64,000 bases of DNA. Origin: Locusta migratoria. Taxonomy: Eukaryota; Arthropoda; Insecta; Orthoptera; Acrididae. Shown here piece by piece: positions 1 to 14,300 of the stretch (position 1 is the stretch's first letter; every line of letters begins with the position of its first letter). The translations under genes were made by a program, and so were the position numbers. The notes below the pieces were generated by a model, which saw only the letters and a program-made list of their open reading frames with translations, had not been told where the DNA came from and ran no database searches. The DNA lies in contig CM048748.1 in NCBI GenBank assembly GCA_026315105.1, positions 482,015,150-482,079,149 of the forward strand, in the 5' to 3' direction.

Positions 1-182
1 GGATGTATATAGTTGCAATGGACAACGGGCGTCTGGTGCGCAATTCACCGGTTTTGACACTTATAGCCACTACCTTCCTTTTTTCGACAGCATGTTATAT
101 TTTGCTGTTTCTTAATGGTAATGCAGTTTATTCGCCGTTTGGTTAAGTAAAATAGTCATAGTTTCAAGGAGCAGATGATTTT

Positions 183-2732
183 GGATGTATATAGTTGCAA
201 TGGGTCGGTGGGCGTCCGGTGCGCGATTCACCGGTTTTGACAGTTATAGCCACTACCTTCATTCTTTCGTCAGAATGTTTTATTTTGCTGTTTCTTAATG
301 GTAATTCATTTTATTCGCCGTTTGTTTAAGTAAAATAGTCATATTTTCAAGGAGCAGATGATTTTGGATGTATATAGTTGGAATGGGCCGGTGGGCGTCT
401 TGTGCGCGATCCACCGGTTTTGTCACTTATAGCCACTACCATCCTTTTTTCGACAGCATGTTATATTTTGCTGTTTCTTAATAGTAATGCAGTTTATTCG
501 CCGTTTGGTTAAGTAAAATAGTCATAGGTTCAAGGAGCAGATGATTTTGGATGTATATAGTTGCAATGGACTACGGGCATATGTTGCGCGATTCACCGGT
601 TTTGACACTTATAGCCACTACCTTCATTTTTTCGGCAGAATGTTTAATTTTGCTTTTTCTGAATGGTAATGCACTTTATGCGCCGTTTGTTTAAGTAAAA
701 TAGTCATATTTTCAAGGAGCAGATGATTTTGGATGTATATAGTTGGAATGGGCCGGTGGGCGTCTTGTGCGCGATCCACCGGTTTTGTCACTTATAGCCA
801 CTACCATCCTTTTTTCGACAGCATGTTATATTTTGCTGTTTCTTAATAGTAATGCAGTTTATTCGCCGTTTGGTTAAGTAAAATAGTCATAGGTTCAAGG
901 AGCAGATGATTTTGGATGTATATAGTTGCAATGGACTACGGGCATATGTTGCGCGATTCACCGGTTTTGACACTTATAGCCACTACCTTCATTTTTTCGG
1001 CAGAATGTTTAATTTTGCTTGTTCTGAATGGTAATGCAGTTTATTCGCCGTTTGTTTAAGTAAAATAGTCATATTTTCAAGGAGAAGATGATTTTGGAAA
1101 CATATAGTTTCAATGGGCCGGTGGGCGTATGGAGTGCGATTCACCGGTTTTTTACGCTTATAGCCACTACCTTCATTTTTTCGGCAGAATGTTTTATTTT
1201 GCTGTATCCGAATTGTAATGCAGTTTATTCGCCGTTTGTTTAAGTAAAATAGTCATAATTTCAAGGAGCAGATGATTTTGGATGTATATAGTTGCAATGG
1301 ACAACGGGCGTATGGTGCGCGATTCACCGATTTTGACACTTATAGCCACTACCTTCATTTTTTCGACAGAATTTTTTATTTTGCTGTTTCTGAATGTTAA
1401 TGCAGTTTATTCGCCGTTTGTTTAAGTAAAATAGTCACATTTTCAAGGAGCAGACGATTTTGGATGTATATAGTTGCAATGGGCCGGTGTGCGTCTGGTG
1501 CGCGATTCACCGGTTTTGACACTTATAGCCACTACCTTCATTTTTTCGACAGAATGTTTTATTTTGCTGTTTCTTAATGGTAATGCAGTTTATTGGCCGT
1601 TTGTTTAAGTAAAATAGTCATATTTTCAAGGAGCAGATTATTTTGGATGTATATAGTTGCAATGGCGTCTGGTGCGCGATTCACCGGTTTTGACAGTTCT
1701 AGCCACTGCCTTCATTTTTTCGGCAGAATGTTTTATTTTGCTGTTTCTTAATGGTAATGCAGTTTATTCGCCGTTTGTTTAAGTAAAATAGTCATATTTG
1801 TAAGGAGCAGATGATTTTGGATGTATATAGTTGCAATGGGCCGGTGGGCGTCTTGCGCGCGATTCACCGGTTTTGACACTTATAGCCACTACCTACCGTT
1901 TTTCAACAGAATGTTTTATTTTGCTGTTTCTGAATGGTAACGCACTTTATGCGCCGTGTGTTTAAGTAAAATAGTCATATTTTCAAGGAGCAGATGATTT
2001 TGGATGTATATAGTTGCAATGGGCCGGTGGGCGTATGGAGTGCAATTCACCGGTTTTGACGCTTATAGCCACTACCTTCCTTTTTTCGACAGCATGTTAT
2101 ATTTTGCTGTTTCTTAATGGTAATGCAGTTTATTCGCCGTTTGGTTAAGTAAAATAGTCATAGTTTCAAGGAGCAGATGATTTTGGATGTATATAGTTGC
2201 AATGGGTCGGTGGGCGTCCGGTGCGCGATTCACCGGTTTTGACACTTATAGCCACTTCCTGCATTTTTTCTGCAGAATGTTTTATTTTGCTGTTTCAGAA
2301 TGGTAATGCGGCATATTCGCCGTATGTTTAAGTAAAATAGTCACATTTACAAGGAGCAGATGATTTTGGATGTATATAGTTACAATGGACAACGGGCATA
2401 TGTTGCGCGATTCACCGGTTTTGACACTTCTAGACACTACTTTCATTTTTTCGGCAGAATGATTTATTTTGCATTTTCTGAATGGTAAAGCAGTTTATTC
2501 GCCGTTTGTTTAAGTAAAATAGTCATATTTTCAAGGAGCAGATGATTTTGGATGTATATAGTTGCAGTGGGCCGGTGGGCGTATGGAGTGCAATTCACCG
2601 GTTTTGACGCTTATAGCCACTACCTTCCTTTTTTCGACAGCATGTTATATTTTGCTGTTTCTTAATGGTAATGCAGTTTATTCGCCGTTTGGTTAAGTAA
2701 AATAGTCATAGTTTCAAGGAGCAGATGATTTT
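183..2732 (+). repeat. SatA higher-order block 1, copy 1 (14 monomers, 2550 bp)
   Basis: Diagnostic monomers starting at 183 (GGTCGGTGGGCGTCCGG), 366 (CTTGTGCGCGATCCACC) and 549 (GGACTACGGGCATATG) reappear in the same order at 2733, 2916 and 3099, an exact offset of 2550 bp. Within this copy the pair of monomers at 366-730 is duplicated again at 731-1095, an offset of 365 bp. The rare GGAAACATATAGTTTC monomer at 1096 matches 3281 with an offset of 2185 bp, which is 2550 minus that extra dimer. Block edges are set by eye from shared variants. Confidence 0.75.
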
Positions 2733-4745
2733 GGATGTATATAGTTGCAATGGGTCGGTGGGCGTCCGGTGCGCGATTCACCGGTTTTGACACTTATAGC
2801 CACTACCTTCATTTTTTCGTCAGAATGTTTTATTTTGCTGTTTCTTAATGGTAATTCATATTATTCGCCGTTTGTTTAAGTAAAATAGTCATATTTTCAA
2901 GGAGCAGATGATTTTGGATGTATATAGTTGCAATGGGCCGGTGGGCGTCTTGTGCGCGATCCACCGGTTTTGTCACTTATAGCCACTACCATCCTTTTTT
3001 CGACAGCATGTTATATTTTGCTGTTTCTTAATAGTAATGCAGTTTATTCGCCGTTTGGTTAAGTAAAATAGTCATAGGTTCAAGGAGCAGATGATTTTGG
3101 ATGTATATAGTTGCAATGGACTACGGGCATATGTTGCGCGATTCACCGGTTTTGACACTTATAGCCACTACCTTCATTTTTTCGGCAGAATGTTTAATTT
3201 TGCTTGTTCTGAATGGTAATGCAGTTTATTCGCCGTTTGTTTAAGTAAAATAGTCATATTTTCAAGGAGAAGATGATTTTGGAAACATATAGTTTCAATG
3301 GGCCGGTGGGCGTATGGAGTGCGATTCACCGGTTTTTTACGCTTATAGCCACTACCTTCATTTTTTCGGCAGAATGTTTTATTTTGCTGTATCCGAATTG
3401 TAATGCAGTTTATTCGCCGTTTGTTTAAGTAAAATAGTCATAATTTCAAGGAGCAGATGATTTTGGATGTATATAGTTGCAATGGACAACGGGCGTATGG
3501 TGCGCGATTCACCGATTTTGACACTTATAGCCACTACCTTCATTTTTTCGACAGAATTTTTTATTTTGCTGTTTCTGAATGTTAATGCAGTTTATTCGCC
3601 GTTTGTTTAAGTAAAATAGTCACATTTTCAAGGAGCAGACGATTTTGGATGTATATAGTTGCAATGGGCCGGTGTGCGTCTGGTGCGCGATTCACCGATT
3701 TTGACACTTATAGCCACTACCTTCATTTTTTCGACAGAATTTTTTATTTTGCTGTTTCTGAATGTTAATGCAGTTTATTCGCCGTTTGTTTAAGTAAAAT
3801 AGTCACATTTTCAAGGAGCAGACGATTTTGGATGTATATAGTTGCAATGGGCCGGTGTGCATCTGGTGCGCGATTCACCGATTTTGACACTTATAGCCAC
3901 TACCTTCATTTTTTCGACAGAATTTTTTATTTTGCTGTTTCTGAATGTTAATGCAGTTTATTGGCCGTTTGTTTAAGTAAAATAGTCATATTTTCAAGGA
4001 GCAGATTATTTTGGATGTATATAGTTGCAATGGGCCGGTGGGCGTCTTGCGCGCGATTCACCGGTTTTGACACTTATAGCCACTACCTACCGTTTTTCAA
4101 CAGAATGTTTTATTTTGCTGTTTCTGAATGGTAATGCACTTTATGCGCCGTGTGTTTAAGTAAAATAGTCATATTTTCAAGGTGCAGATGATTTTGGATG
4201 TATATAGTTGCAATGGGCCGGTGGGCGTCTGGTGCGCGATTCACCAGTTTTGACACTTATAGCCACTACCTGCATTTTTTCTGCAGAATGTTTTATTTTG
4301 CTGTTGCAGAATGGTAATGCGGCATATTCGCCGTATGTTTAAGTAAAATAGTCACATTTACAAGGAGCAGATGATTTTGGATGTATATAGTTACAATGGA
4401 CAACGGGCATATGTTGCGCGATTCACCGGTTTTGACACTTCTAGACACTACTTTCATTTTTTCGGCAGAATGATTTATTTTGCATTTTCTGAATGGTAAA
4501 GCAGTTTATTTGCCGTTTGTTTATGTAAAATAGTCATATTTTCAAGGAGCAGATGATTTTGGATGTATATAGTTGCAATGGGCCGGTGGGCGTATGGAGT
4601 GCAATTCACCGGTTTTGACGCTTATAGCCACTACCTTCCTTTTTTCGACAGCATGTTATATTTTGCTGTTTCTTAATGGTAATGCAGTTTATTCGCCGTT
4701 TGTTTAAATAAAATAGTCATATTTTCAAGGAGCAGATGATTTTGG
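2733..4745 (+). repeat. SatA higher-order block 1, copy 2 (about 11 monomers)
   Basis: This is the second, diverged copy of the preceding block. It lacks the internal dimer duplication of copy 1 but has its own local amplification: the monomer with CACCGATTTTGACAC and AGAATTTTTTATT is repeated three times at about 3465-4010. Correspondence with copy 1 continues to the TTACAATGGACAACGGGCAT monomer (2367 in copy 1, 4379 here). The offset shrinks stepwise from 2550 to about 2012 bp as monomers are gained and lost. Confidence 0.65.
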
Positions 4746-7700
4746 ATGTATATAGTTGCAATGGGCCGGTGGGCGTCTTGTGCGCGATCCACCGGTTTTG
4801 TCACTTATAGCCACTACCTTCCTTTTTTCGACAGCATGTTTTATATTGCTGTTTCTTAATAGTAATGCAGTTTATTCGCCGTTTGGTTAAGTAAAATAGT
4901 CATAGGTTCAAGGAGCAGATGATTTTGGATGTATATAGTTGCAATGGACAACGGGCGTCTGGTGCGCGATTCACCGATTTTGACACTTATAGCCACTACC
5001 TTCATTTTTTCGACAGAATTTTTTATTTTGCTGTTTCTGAATGGTAATGCAGTTTATTCGCCGTTTGTTTAAGTAAAATAGTCACATTTTCAAGGAGCAG
5101 ATGATTTTGGATGTATATAGTTGCAATGGGCCGGTGTGCGTCTGGTGCGCGATTCACCGGTTTTAACACTTATAGCCACTACCTTCATTTTTTCGACAGA
5201 ATGTTTTATTTTGCTGTTTCTTAATGGAAATGCAGTTTATTGGCCGTTTGTTTAAGTAAAATAGTCATATTTTCAAGGAGCAGATGATTTTGGATGTATA
5301 TAGTTGCAATGGACAACGGGCATATGTTGCGCGATTCACCGGTTTTGACACTTCTAGACACTACCTTCATTTTTTTCGGCAGAATGTTTAATTTTGCTTT
5401 TTCTGAATGGTAATGCAGTTTATTCACCGTTTGTTTAAGTACAATAGACACATTTTCTAGGAGCAGATGCTTTTGGATGTATATAGTTGCAATGGGCCGG
5501 TGGGCGTCTTGTGCGCGATTCACTGGTTTTGACACTTATAGCTACTACCTTACTTTTTTCGACAGCATGTTTTATTTTGCTGTTTCTGATGGTAGTGCAG
5601 TTTGTTCGTCGTTTGTTTAAGTAAAATAGTCATAGTTTCAAGGAGCAGATGATTTTGGATGTATATGGTTGCAATGGGCCGGTGGGCGTCTGGTGCGCGA
5701 TTCACCGGTATTGACACTTATAGCCACTACCTTCATTTTTTCGAGAGAATGTTTTATTTTGCTGTTTCTGAATGGTAATGTAGTTTATTCGCCATTTGTT
5801 TAAGTAAAATAGTCATATTTTCAAGGAGCAGATGATTTTGGATGTATTTAGTTGCAATTTTTCCGGTGGGCGTCTGGTGCTCGATTCACCGGTTTTGACA
5901 CTTATAACCACTACCTCCATTTTTTAGGCAGAATGTTTTATATTGCTGTTTCTGAATGGTAATGCAGTTTATTGGCCGTTTGTTTAAGTAAAATAGTCAT
6001 AATTTCAAGGAGCAGATGATTTCGGATGTATATAGTTGCAATGGGCCGGTGGGCGTATGAAGTGCGATTCACCGGTTTTGACGCTTATAGCCACTACTTT
6101 CATTTTATCGAGAGAATGTTTTATTTTGCTGTTTCTGAATGGTAATGTAGTTTATTCGCCGTTTGTTTAAGTAAAATAGTCATATTTTCAAGGAGCAGAT
6201 GATTTTGGATGTATATTGTTTCAATGGGCCAGTGGGCGTATGGAGTGCGATTCACCGGTTTTGACGCTTATAGCCACTACCTTCATTTTTTCGGCAGAAT
6301 GTTTTATTTTGCTGTATCCGAATGGTAATGCAGTTTATTCGCCGTTTGTTTAAGTAAAATAGTCATAATTTCAAGGAGCAGATGATTTTGGATGTATATA
6401 GTTGCAATGGACAACGGGCGTCTGGTGAGCGATTCACCGGTTTTGACACATATAGCCACTACCTTCATTTTTTCGACAGAATTTTTTATTTTGCTGTTTC
6501 TGAATGGTAATGCAGTTTATTCGCCGTTTGTTTAAGTAAAATAGTCATATTTTCTAGGAGCAGATGATTTTGGATATATATAGTTGCAATGGACAACGGG
6601 CGTCTGGTGCGCGATTCACCGGTATTGACACCTATAGCCACCACCTTCATTTTTTCGACACAATGTTTTATTTTGCTGTTTCTGTATGGTAATGCAGTTT
6701 ATTGGCCGTTTGTTTAAGTAAAATAGTCATATTTTCAAGGAGCAGATGATTTTGGATGTATATAGTTGCAATGGACAACGGGCATATGTTGCGCGATTCA
6801 CCGGTTTTGACACTTCTAGACATTACCTTCATTTTTTTGGCAGAATGTTTAATTTTGCTTTTTCTGAATGGTAATGCAGTTTATTCGCCGTTTGTTTAAG
6901 TAAAATAGTCACATTTTCAAGGAGCAGATGCTTATGGATGTATATACTTGCAATGAGCCGGTGGGCATCTTGTGCGCGATTCACCGGTTTTGACACTTAT
7001 AGCCACTACCTTCATTTTTTCGACAGAATGTTTTATTTTGCTGTTTCTTAATGGTAATGCATTTTATTCGCCGTTCGTTTAAGTAAAATAGTCATATTTT
7101 CAAGGAGCAGATGATTTTGGATGTATATGGTTGCAATGGCGTCTGGTGCGCGATTCACCGGTTTTGACAGTTCTAGCCACTACCTTCATTTTTTCGGCAG
7201 AATGTTTTATTTTGCTGTTTCTTAATGGTAATGCAGTTTATTCGCCGTTTGTTTAAGTAAAATAGTCATATTTACAAGGAGCAGATGATTTTGGATGTAT
7301 ATAGTTGCAATGGGCCGGTGGGCGTCTTGCGCGGGATTCACCGGTATTGACACTTATAGCCACTACCTTCATTTTTTCGGCAGAATGTTTTATTTTGCTG
7401 TTTCTTAATGGTAATGCAGTTTATTCGCCGTTTGTTTAAGTAAAATAGTCATATTTACAAGGAGCAGATGATTTTGGATGTATATAGTTGCAATGGGCCG
7501 GTGGGCGTCTTGCGCGGGATTCACCGGTATTGACACTTATAGCCACTACCTTCATTTTTTCGGCTGAATGTTTTATTTTGCTGTTTCTGAATGTTAATGC
7601 ATTTTATTCGCCGTTTGTTTAAGTAAAATAGTCATATTTACAAGGAGCAGATGATTTTGGATGTATATAGTTGCAATGGGCAGGTGGGCGTCTGGAGTGC

Positions 7701-8046
7701 GATTCACCGGTTTTGACGCGTATAGCCACTACCTTAATTTTTTCGGCAGAATATTTTATTTTGCTGTATCTTAATGGTAATGCAGTTTATTCGCCGTTTG
7801 TTTAAGTAAAATAGTCATAGTTTCAAGGAGCAGATGATTTTGGATGTATATAGTTGCAATGGGCCGGTGGGCGTCTGGTGCGCGATTCACCGGTTTTGAC
7901 ACTTATAGCCACTACTCTTCATTTTTTCGTCAGAATGTTATATTTTGCTGTTTCGTAATGGTAATGCATTTTATTCGCCGTTTGTTTAAGTAAAATAGTC
8001 ATATTTTCAAGGAGCAGATGATTTTGGATGTATATAGTTGCAATGG

Positions 8047-11000
8047 GCCGGTGGACGTCTTGTGCGCGATCCACCGGTTTTGTCACTTATAGCCACTACC
8101 TTCCTTTTTTCGACAGCATGTTTTATTTTGCTGTTTCTGAATGGTAATGCAGTTTATTCGCCGTTTGGTTAAGTAAAATAGTCATAGTTTCAAGGAGCAG
8201 ATGATTTTGGATATATATAGTTGCAATGGGCCGCTGGGCGTCTGGATTGCGATTCACCGGTTTTGATGCTTATAGCCACTACCTCCATTTTTTCGGCAGA
8301 ATGTTTTATTTTGCTGTTTCTGAATGGTAATGCAGTTTATTCGCCGTTTGTTTAAGTAAAATAGTCATAATTTCAAGGAGCAGATGATTTTGGATGCATA
8401 TAGTTGCAATGGACAACGGGCGTATGGAGTGCGATTCACCGGTTTTGACACATATAGCCACAACCTTCATTTTTTCGACAGAATATTTTATTTTGCTGTT
8501 TCCTAATGGTAATGCAGTTTATTCGCCGTTTGTTTAAGTAAAGTAGTCATATTTTCAAGGAGCAGATGATTTTGGATGTATATAGTTGCAATGGGCCGGT
8601 GGGAGTCTGGTGCGCGGTTCACCGGTTTTGACACTTATAGCCACTACCTTCATTTTTTCGTCAGAATGTTTTATTTTGCTGTTTCCTAATGGTAATGCAT
8701 TTTGTTCGCCGTTATTTAAGTAAAATAGTCACATTTACAAGGAGCAGATGACTTTGGATGTATATAGTTACAATGGACAACGGGCATATGTTGCGCGATT
8801 CACCGGTTTTGACACTTCTAGAAACTACTTTCATTTTTTCGGCAGAATGTTTTATTTTGCTGTATCCAAATGGTAATGCAGTTTATTCGCCGTTTGTTTA
8901 AGTAAAATAGTCATAATTTCAAGGAGCAGATGATTTTGGATGTATATAGTTGCAATGGACAACGGGCGTCTGGTGCGCGATTCACCGGTTTTGACACTTA
9001 TAGCCACTACCTTCCTTTTTTCGACAGCATGTTATATTTTGCTGTTTCTGAATGGTAATGCAGTTTATTCGCCGTTTGGTTAAGTAAAATAGTCATAGTT
9101 TCAAGGAGCAGATGATTTTGGATGTATATAGTTGCAATGGGTCGGTGGGCGTCCGGTGCGCGATTCACCGGTTTTGACACTTATAGCCACTACCTTCCTT
9201 TTTTCGACAGCATGTTATATTTTGCTGTTTCTTAATAGTAATGCAGTTTATTCGCCGTTTGGTTAAGTAAAATAGTCATAGGTTCAAGGAGCAGATGATT
9301 TTGGATGTATATAGTTGCAATGGACAACGGGCATATGTTGCGCGATTCACCGGTTTTGACACTTCTAGACACTACCTTCATTTTTTCGGCATAATGTTTA
9401 ATTTTGCTTTTTCTGAATGGTAATGCAGTTTATTCACCGTTTGTTTAAGTACAATAGTCACATTTTCTAGGAGCAGATGCTTTTGGATGTATATAGTTGC
9501 AATGAGCCGGTGGGCGTCTTGTGCGCGATTCACCGGTTTTGACACTTATAGCTACTACCTTACTTTTTTCGACAGCATGTTTTATTTTGCTGTTTCTGAT
9601 GGTAGTGCAGTTTATTCGCCGTTTGTTTAAGTAAAATAGTCATAATTTCAAGGAGCAGATGATTTTGGATGTATATAGTTGCAATGGACAACGGGCGTCT
9701 GGTGCGCGATTCACCGGTTTTGACACTTATAGCCACTACCTTCCTTTTTTCGACAGCATGTTATATTTTGCTGTTTCTTAATGGTAATGCAGTTTATTCG
9801 CCGTTTGGTTAAGTAAAATAGTCATAGTTTCAAGGAGCAGATGATTTTGGATGTATATGGTTGCAATGGGCCGGTGGGCGTCTGGTGCGCGATTCACCGG
9901 TTTTGACACTTATAGCCACTACCTTCATTTTTTCGAGAGAATGTTTTATTTTGCTGTTTCTGAATGGTAATGTAGTTAATTCGCCATTTGTTTAAGTAAA
10001 ATAGTCATATTTTCAAGGAGCAGATGATTTTGGATGTATTTAGTTGCAATTTTTCCGGTGGGCGTCTGGTGCTCGATTCACCGGTTTTGACACTTATAAC
10101 CACTACCTCCATTTTTTAGGCAGAATGTTTCATATTGCTGTTTCTGAATGGTAATGCAGTTTATTGGCCGTTTTTTTCAAGTAAAATAGTCATAATTTCA
10201 AGGAGCAGATGATTTCGGATGTATATAGTTGCAATGGCGTCTGGTGCGCGATTCACCGGTTTTGACAGTTCTAGCCACTACCTACATTTTTTCGGCAGAA
10301 TGTTTTATTTTGCTGTTTCTTAATGGTAATGCAGTTTATTCGCCGTTTGTTTAAGTAAAATAGTCATATTTACAAGGAGCAGATGATTTTGGATGTATAT
10401 AGTTGCAATGAGCCGGTGGGCGTCTGGTGCTCGATTCACCGGTTTTGACACTTATAACCACTACCTCCATTTTTTAGGCAGAATGTTTTATATTGCTGTT
10501 TCTGAATGGTAATGCAGTTTATTGGCCGTTTGTTTAAGTAAAATAGTCATAATTTCAAGGAGCAGATGATTTTGGATGTATATAGTTGCAATGGCGTCTG
10601 GTGCGCGATTCACCGGTTTTGACAGTTCTAGCCACTACCTTCATTTTTTCGGCAGAATGTTTTATTTTGCTGTTTCTTAATGGTAATGCAGTTTATTCGC
10701 CGTTTGTTTAAGTAAAATAGTCATATTTATAAGGAGCAGATGATTTTGGATGTATATAGTTGCAATGGGCCGGTGGGCGTCTTGCGCGCGATTCACCGGT
10801 TTTAACACTTATAGCCACTACCTACCGTTTTTCGACAGAATGTTTTATTTTGCTGTTTCTGAATGGTAATGCAGTTTATTCGTCGTTTGTTTAAGTAAAA
10901 TAGTCATAGTTTCAAGGAGCAGATGATTTTGGATGTATATAGTTGCAATGGGCCGGTGGGCGTCTGGTGCGCGATTCACCAGTTTTGACACTTATAGCCA

Positions 11001-11316
11001 CTACCTTCATTTTTTCTGCAGAATGTTTTATTTTGCTGTTTCAGAATGGTAATGCGGCATATTCGCCGTATGTTTAAGTAAAATAGTCATATTTACAAGG
11101 AGCAGATGATTTTGGATGTATATAGTTACAATGGACAACGGGCATATGTTGCGCGATTCACCGGTTTTGACACTTATAGCCACTACCTTCCTTTTTTCGA
11201 CAGCATGTTTTATTTTGCTGTTTCTTAATGGTAATTCATTTTATTCGCCGTTTGTTTAAGTAAAATAGTCATATTTTCAAGGAGCAGATGATTTTGGATG
11301 TATATAGTTGCAATGG
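8047..11316 (+). repeat. SatA higher-order block 2, copy A (18 monomers, 3270 bp)
   Basis: The segment beginning GCCGGTGGACGTCTTGTG at 8047, followed by the GGATATATATAG/CCGCTGGGCGTCTGG monomer (8209), repeats almost base for base starting at 11317, an offset of 3270 bp. Rare private variants such as AATTTTTCCGGTGGGC, CATTTTGTTCGCCGTTATTTAAG and CTTATAACCACTACCTCC occur in the same order in each copy. Near identity between distant copies while neighbouring monomers differ is the signature of higher-order repeat homogenisation. Confidence 0.88.
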
Positions 11317-14300
11317 GCCGGTGGGCGTCTTGTGCGCGATCCACCGGTTTTGTCACTTATAGCCACTACCTTCCTTTTTTCGACAGCATGTTTTATTTTG
11401 CTGTTTCTGAATGGTAATGCAGTTTATTCGCCGTTTGGTTAAGTAAAATAGTCATAGTTTCAAGGAGCAGATGATTTTGGATATATATAGTTGCAATGGG
11501 CCGCTGGGCGTCTGGATTGCGATTCACCGGTTTTGATGCTTATAGCCACTACCTCCATTTTTTCGGCAGAATGTTTTATTTTGCTGTTTCTGAATGGTAA
11601 TGCAGTTTATTCGCCGTTTGTTTAAGTAAAATAGTCATAATTTCAAGGAGCAGATGATTTTGGATGCATATAGTTGCAATGGACAACGGGCGTATGGAGT
11701 GCGATTCACCGGTTTTGACACATATAGCCACAACCTTCATTTTTTCGACAGAATATTTTATTTTGCTGTTTCCTAATGGTAATGCAGTTTATTCGCCGTT
11801 TGTTTAAGTAAAGTAGTCATATTTTCAAGGAGCAGATGATTTTGGATGTATATAGTTGCAATGGGCCGGTGGGAGTCTGGTGCGCGGTTCACCGGTTTTG
11901 ACACTTATAGCCACTACCTTCATTTTTTCGTCAGAATGTTTTATTTTGCTGTTTCCTAATGGTAATGCATTTTGTTCGCCGTTATTTAAGTAAAATAGTC
12001 ACATTTACAAGGAGCAGATGACTTTGGATGTATATAGTTACAATGGACAACGGGCATATGTTGCGCGATTCACCGGTTTTGACACTTCTAGAAACTACTT
12101 TCATTTTTTCGGCAGAATGTTTTATTTTGCTGTATCCAAATGGTAATGCAGTTTATTCGCCGTTTGTTTAAGTAAAATAGTCATAATTTCAAGGAGCAGA
12201 TGATTTTGGATGTATATAGTTGCAATGGACAACGGGCGTCTGGTGCGCGATTCACCGGTTTTGACACTTATAGCCACTACCTTCCTTTTTTCGACAGCAT
12301 GTTATATTTTGCTGTTTCTGAATGGTAATGCAGTTTATTCGCCGTTTGGTTAAGTAAAATAGTCATAGTTTCAAGGAGCAGATGATTTTGGATGTATATA
12401 GTTGCAATGGGTCGGTGGGCGTCCGGTGCGCGATTCACCGGTTTTGACACTTATAGCCACTACCTTCCTTTTTTCGACAGCATGTTATATTTTGCTGTTT
12501 CTTAATAGTAATGCAGTTTATTCGCCGTTTGGTTAAGTAAAATAGTCATAGGTTCAAGGAGCAGATGATTTTGGATGTATATAGTTGCAATGGACAACGG
12601 GCATATGTTGCGCGATTCACCGGTTTTGACACTTCTAGACACTACCTTCATTTTTTCGGCATAATGTTTAATTTTGCTTTTTCTGAATGGTAATGCAGTT
12701 TATTCACCGTTTGTTTAAGTACAATAGTCACATTTTCTAGGAGCAGATGCTTTTGGATGTATATAGTTGCAATGAGCCGGTGGGCGTCTTGTGCGCGATT
12801 CACCGGTTTTGACACTTATAGCTACTACCTTACTTTTTTCGACAGCATGTTTTATTTTGCTGTTTCTGATGGTAGTGCAGTTTATTCGCCGTTTGTTTAA
12901 GTAAAATAGTCATAATTTCAAGGAGCAGATGATTTTGGATGTATATAGTTGCAATGGACAACGGGCGTCTGGTGCGCGATTCACCGGTTTTGACACTTAT
13001 AGCCACTACCTTCCTTTTTTCGACAGCATGTTATATTTTGCTGTTTCTTAATGGTAATGCAGTTTATTCGCCGTTTGGTTAAGTAAAATAGTCATAGTTT
13101 CAAGGAGCAGATGATTTTGGATGTATATGGTTGCAATGGGCCGGTGGGCGTCTGGTGCGCGATTCACCGGTTTTGACACTTATAGCCACTACCTTCATTT
13201 TTTCGAGAGAATGTTTTATTTTGCTGTTTCTGAATGGTAATGTAGTTAATTCGCCATTTGTTTAAGTAAAATAGTCATATTTTCAAGGAGCAGATGATTT
13301 TGGATGTATTTAGTTGCAATTTTTCCGGTGGGCGTCTGGTGCTCGATTCACCGGTTTTGACACTTATAACCACTACCTCCATTTTTTAGGCAGAATGTTT
13401 CATATTGCTGTTTCTGAATGGTAATGCAGTTTATTGGCCGTTTTTTCAAGTAAAATAGTCATAATTTCAAGGAGCAGATGATTTCGGATGTATATAGTTG
13501 CAATGGCGTCTGGTGCGCGATTCACCGGTTTTGACAGTTCTAGCCACTACCTACATTTTTTCGGCAGAATGTTTTATTTTGCTGTTTCTTAATGGTAATG
13601 CAGTTTATTCGCCGTTTGTTTAAGTAAAATAGTCATATTTACAAGGAGCAGATGATTTTGGATGTATATAGTTGCAATGAGCCGGTGGGCGTCTGGTGCT
13701 CGATTCACCGGTTTTGACACTTATAACCACTACCTCCATTTTTTAGGCAGAATGTTTTATATTGCTGTTTCTGAATGGTAATGCAGTTTATTGGCCGTTT
13801 GTTTAAGTAAAATAGTCATAATTTCAAGGAGCAGATGATTTTGGATGTATATAGTTGCAATGGCGTCTGGTGCGCGATTCACCGGTTTTGACAGTTCTAG
13901 CCACTACCTTCATTTTTTCGGCAGAATGTTTTATTTTGCTGTTTCTTAATGGTAATGCAGTTTATTCGCCGTTTGTTTAAGTAAAATAGTCATATTTATA
14001 AGGAGCAGATGATTTTGGATGTATATAGTTGCAATGGGCCGGTGGGCGTCTTGCGCGCGATTCACCGGTTTTAACACTTATAGCCACTACCTACCGTTTT
14101 TCGACAGAATGTTTTATTTTGCTGTTTCTGAATGGTAATGCAGTTTATTCGTCGTTTGTTTAAGTAAAATAGTCATAGTTTCAAGGAGCAGATGATTTTG
14201 GATGTATATAGTTGCAATGGGCCGGTGGGCGTCTGGTGCGCGATTCACCAGTTTTGACACTTATAGCCACTACCTTCATTTTTTCTGCAGAATGTTTTAT

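Noticed and set aside
5221..5535. 104-residue minus-strand frame across SatA monomers
   Set aside because: A 183-bp monomer is divisible by three, so a frame can run through more than one copy by chance; the translated text simply repeats itself and is closed by stops in most other monomers.
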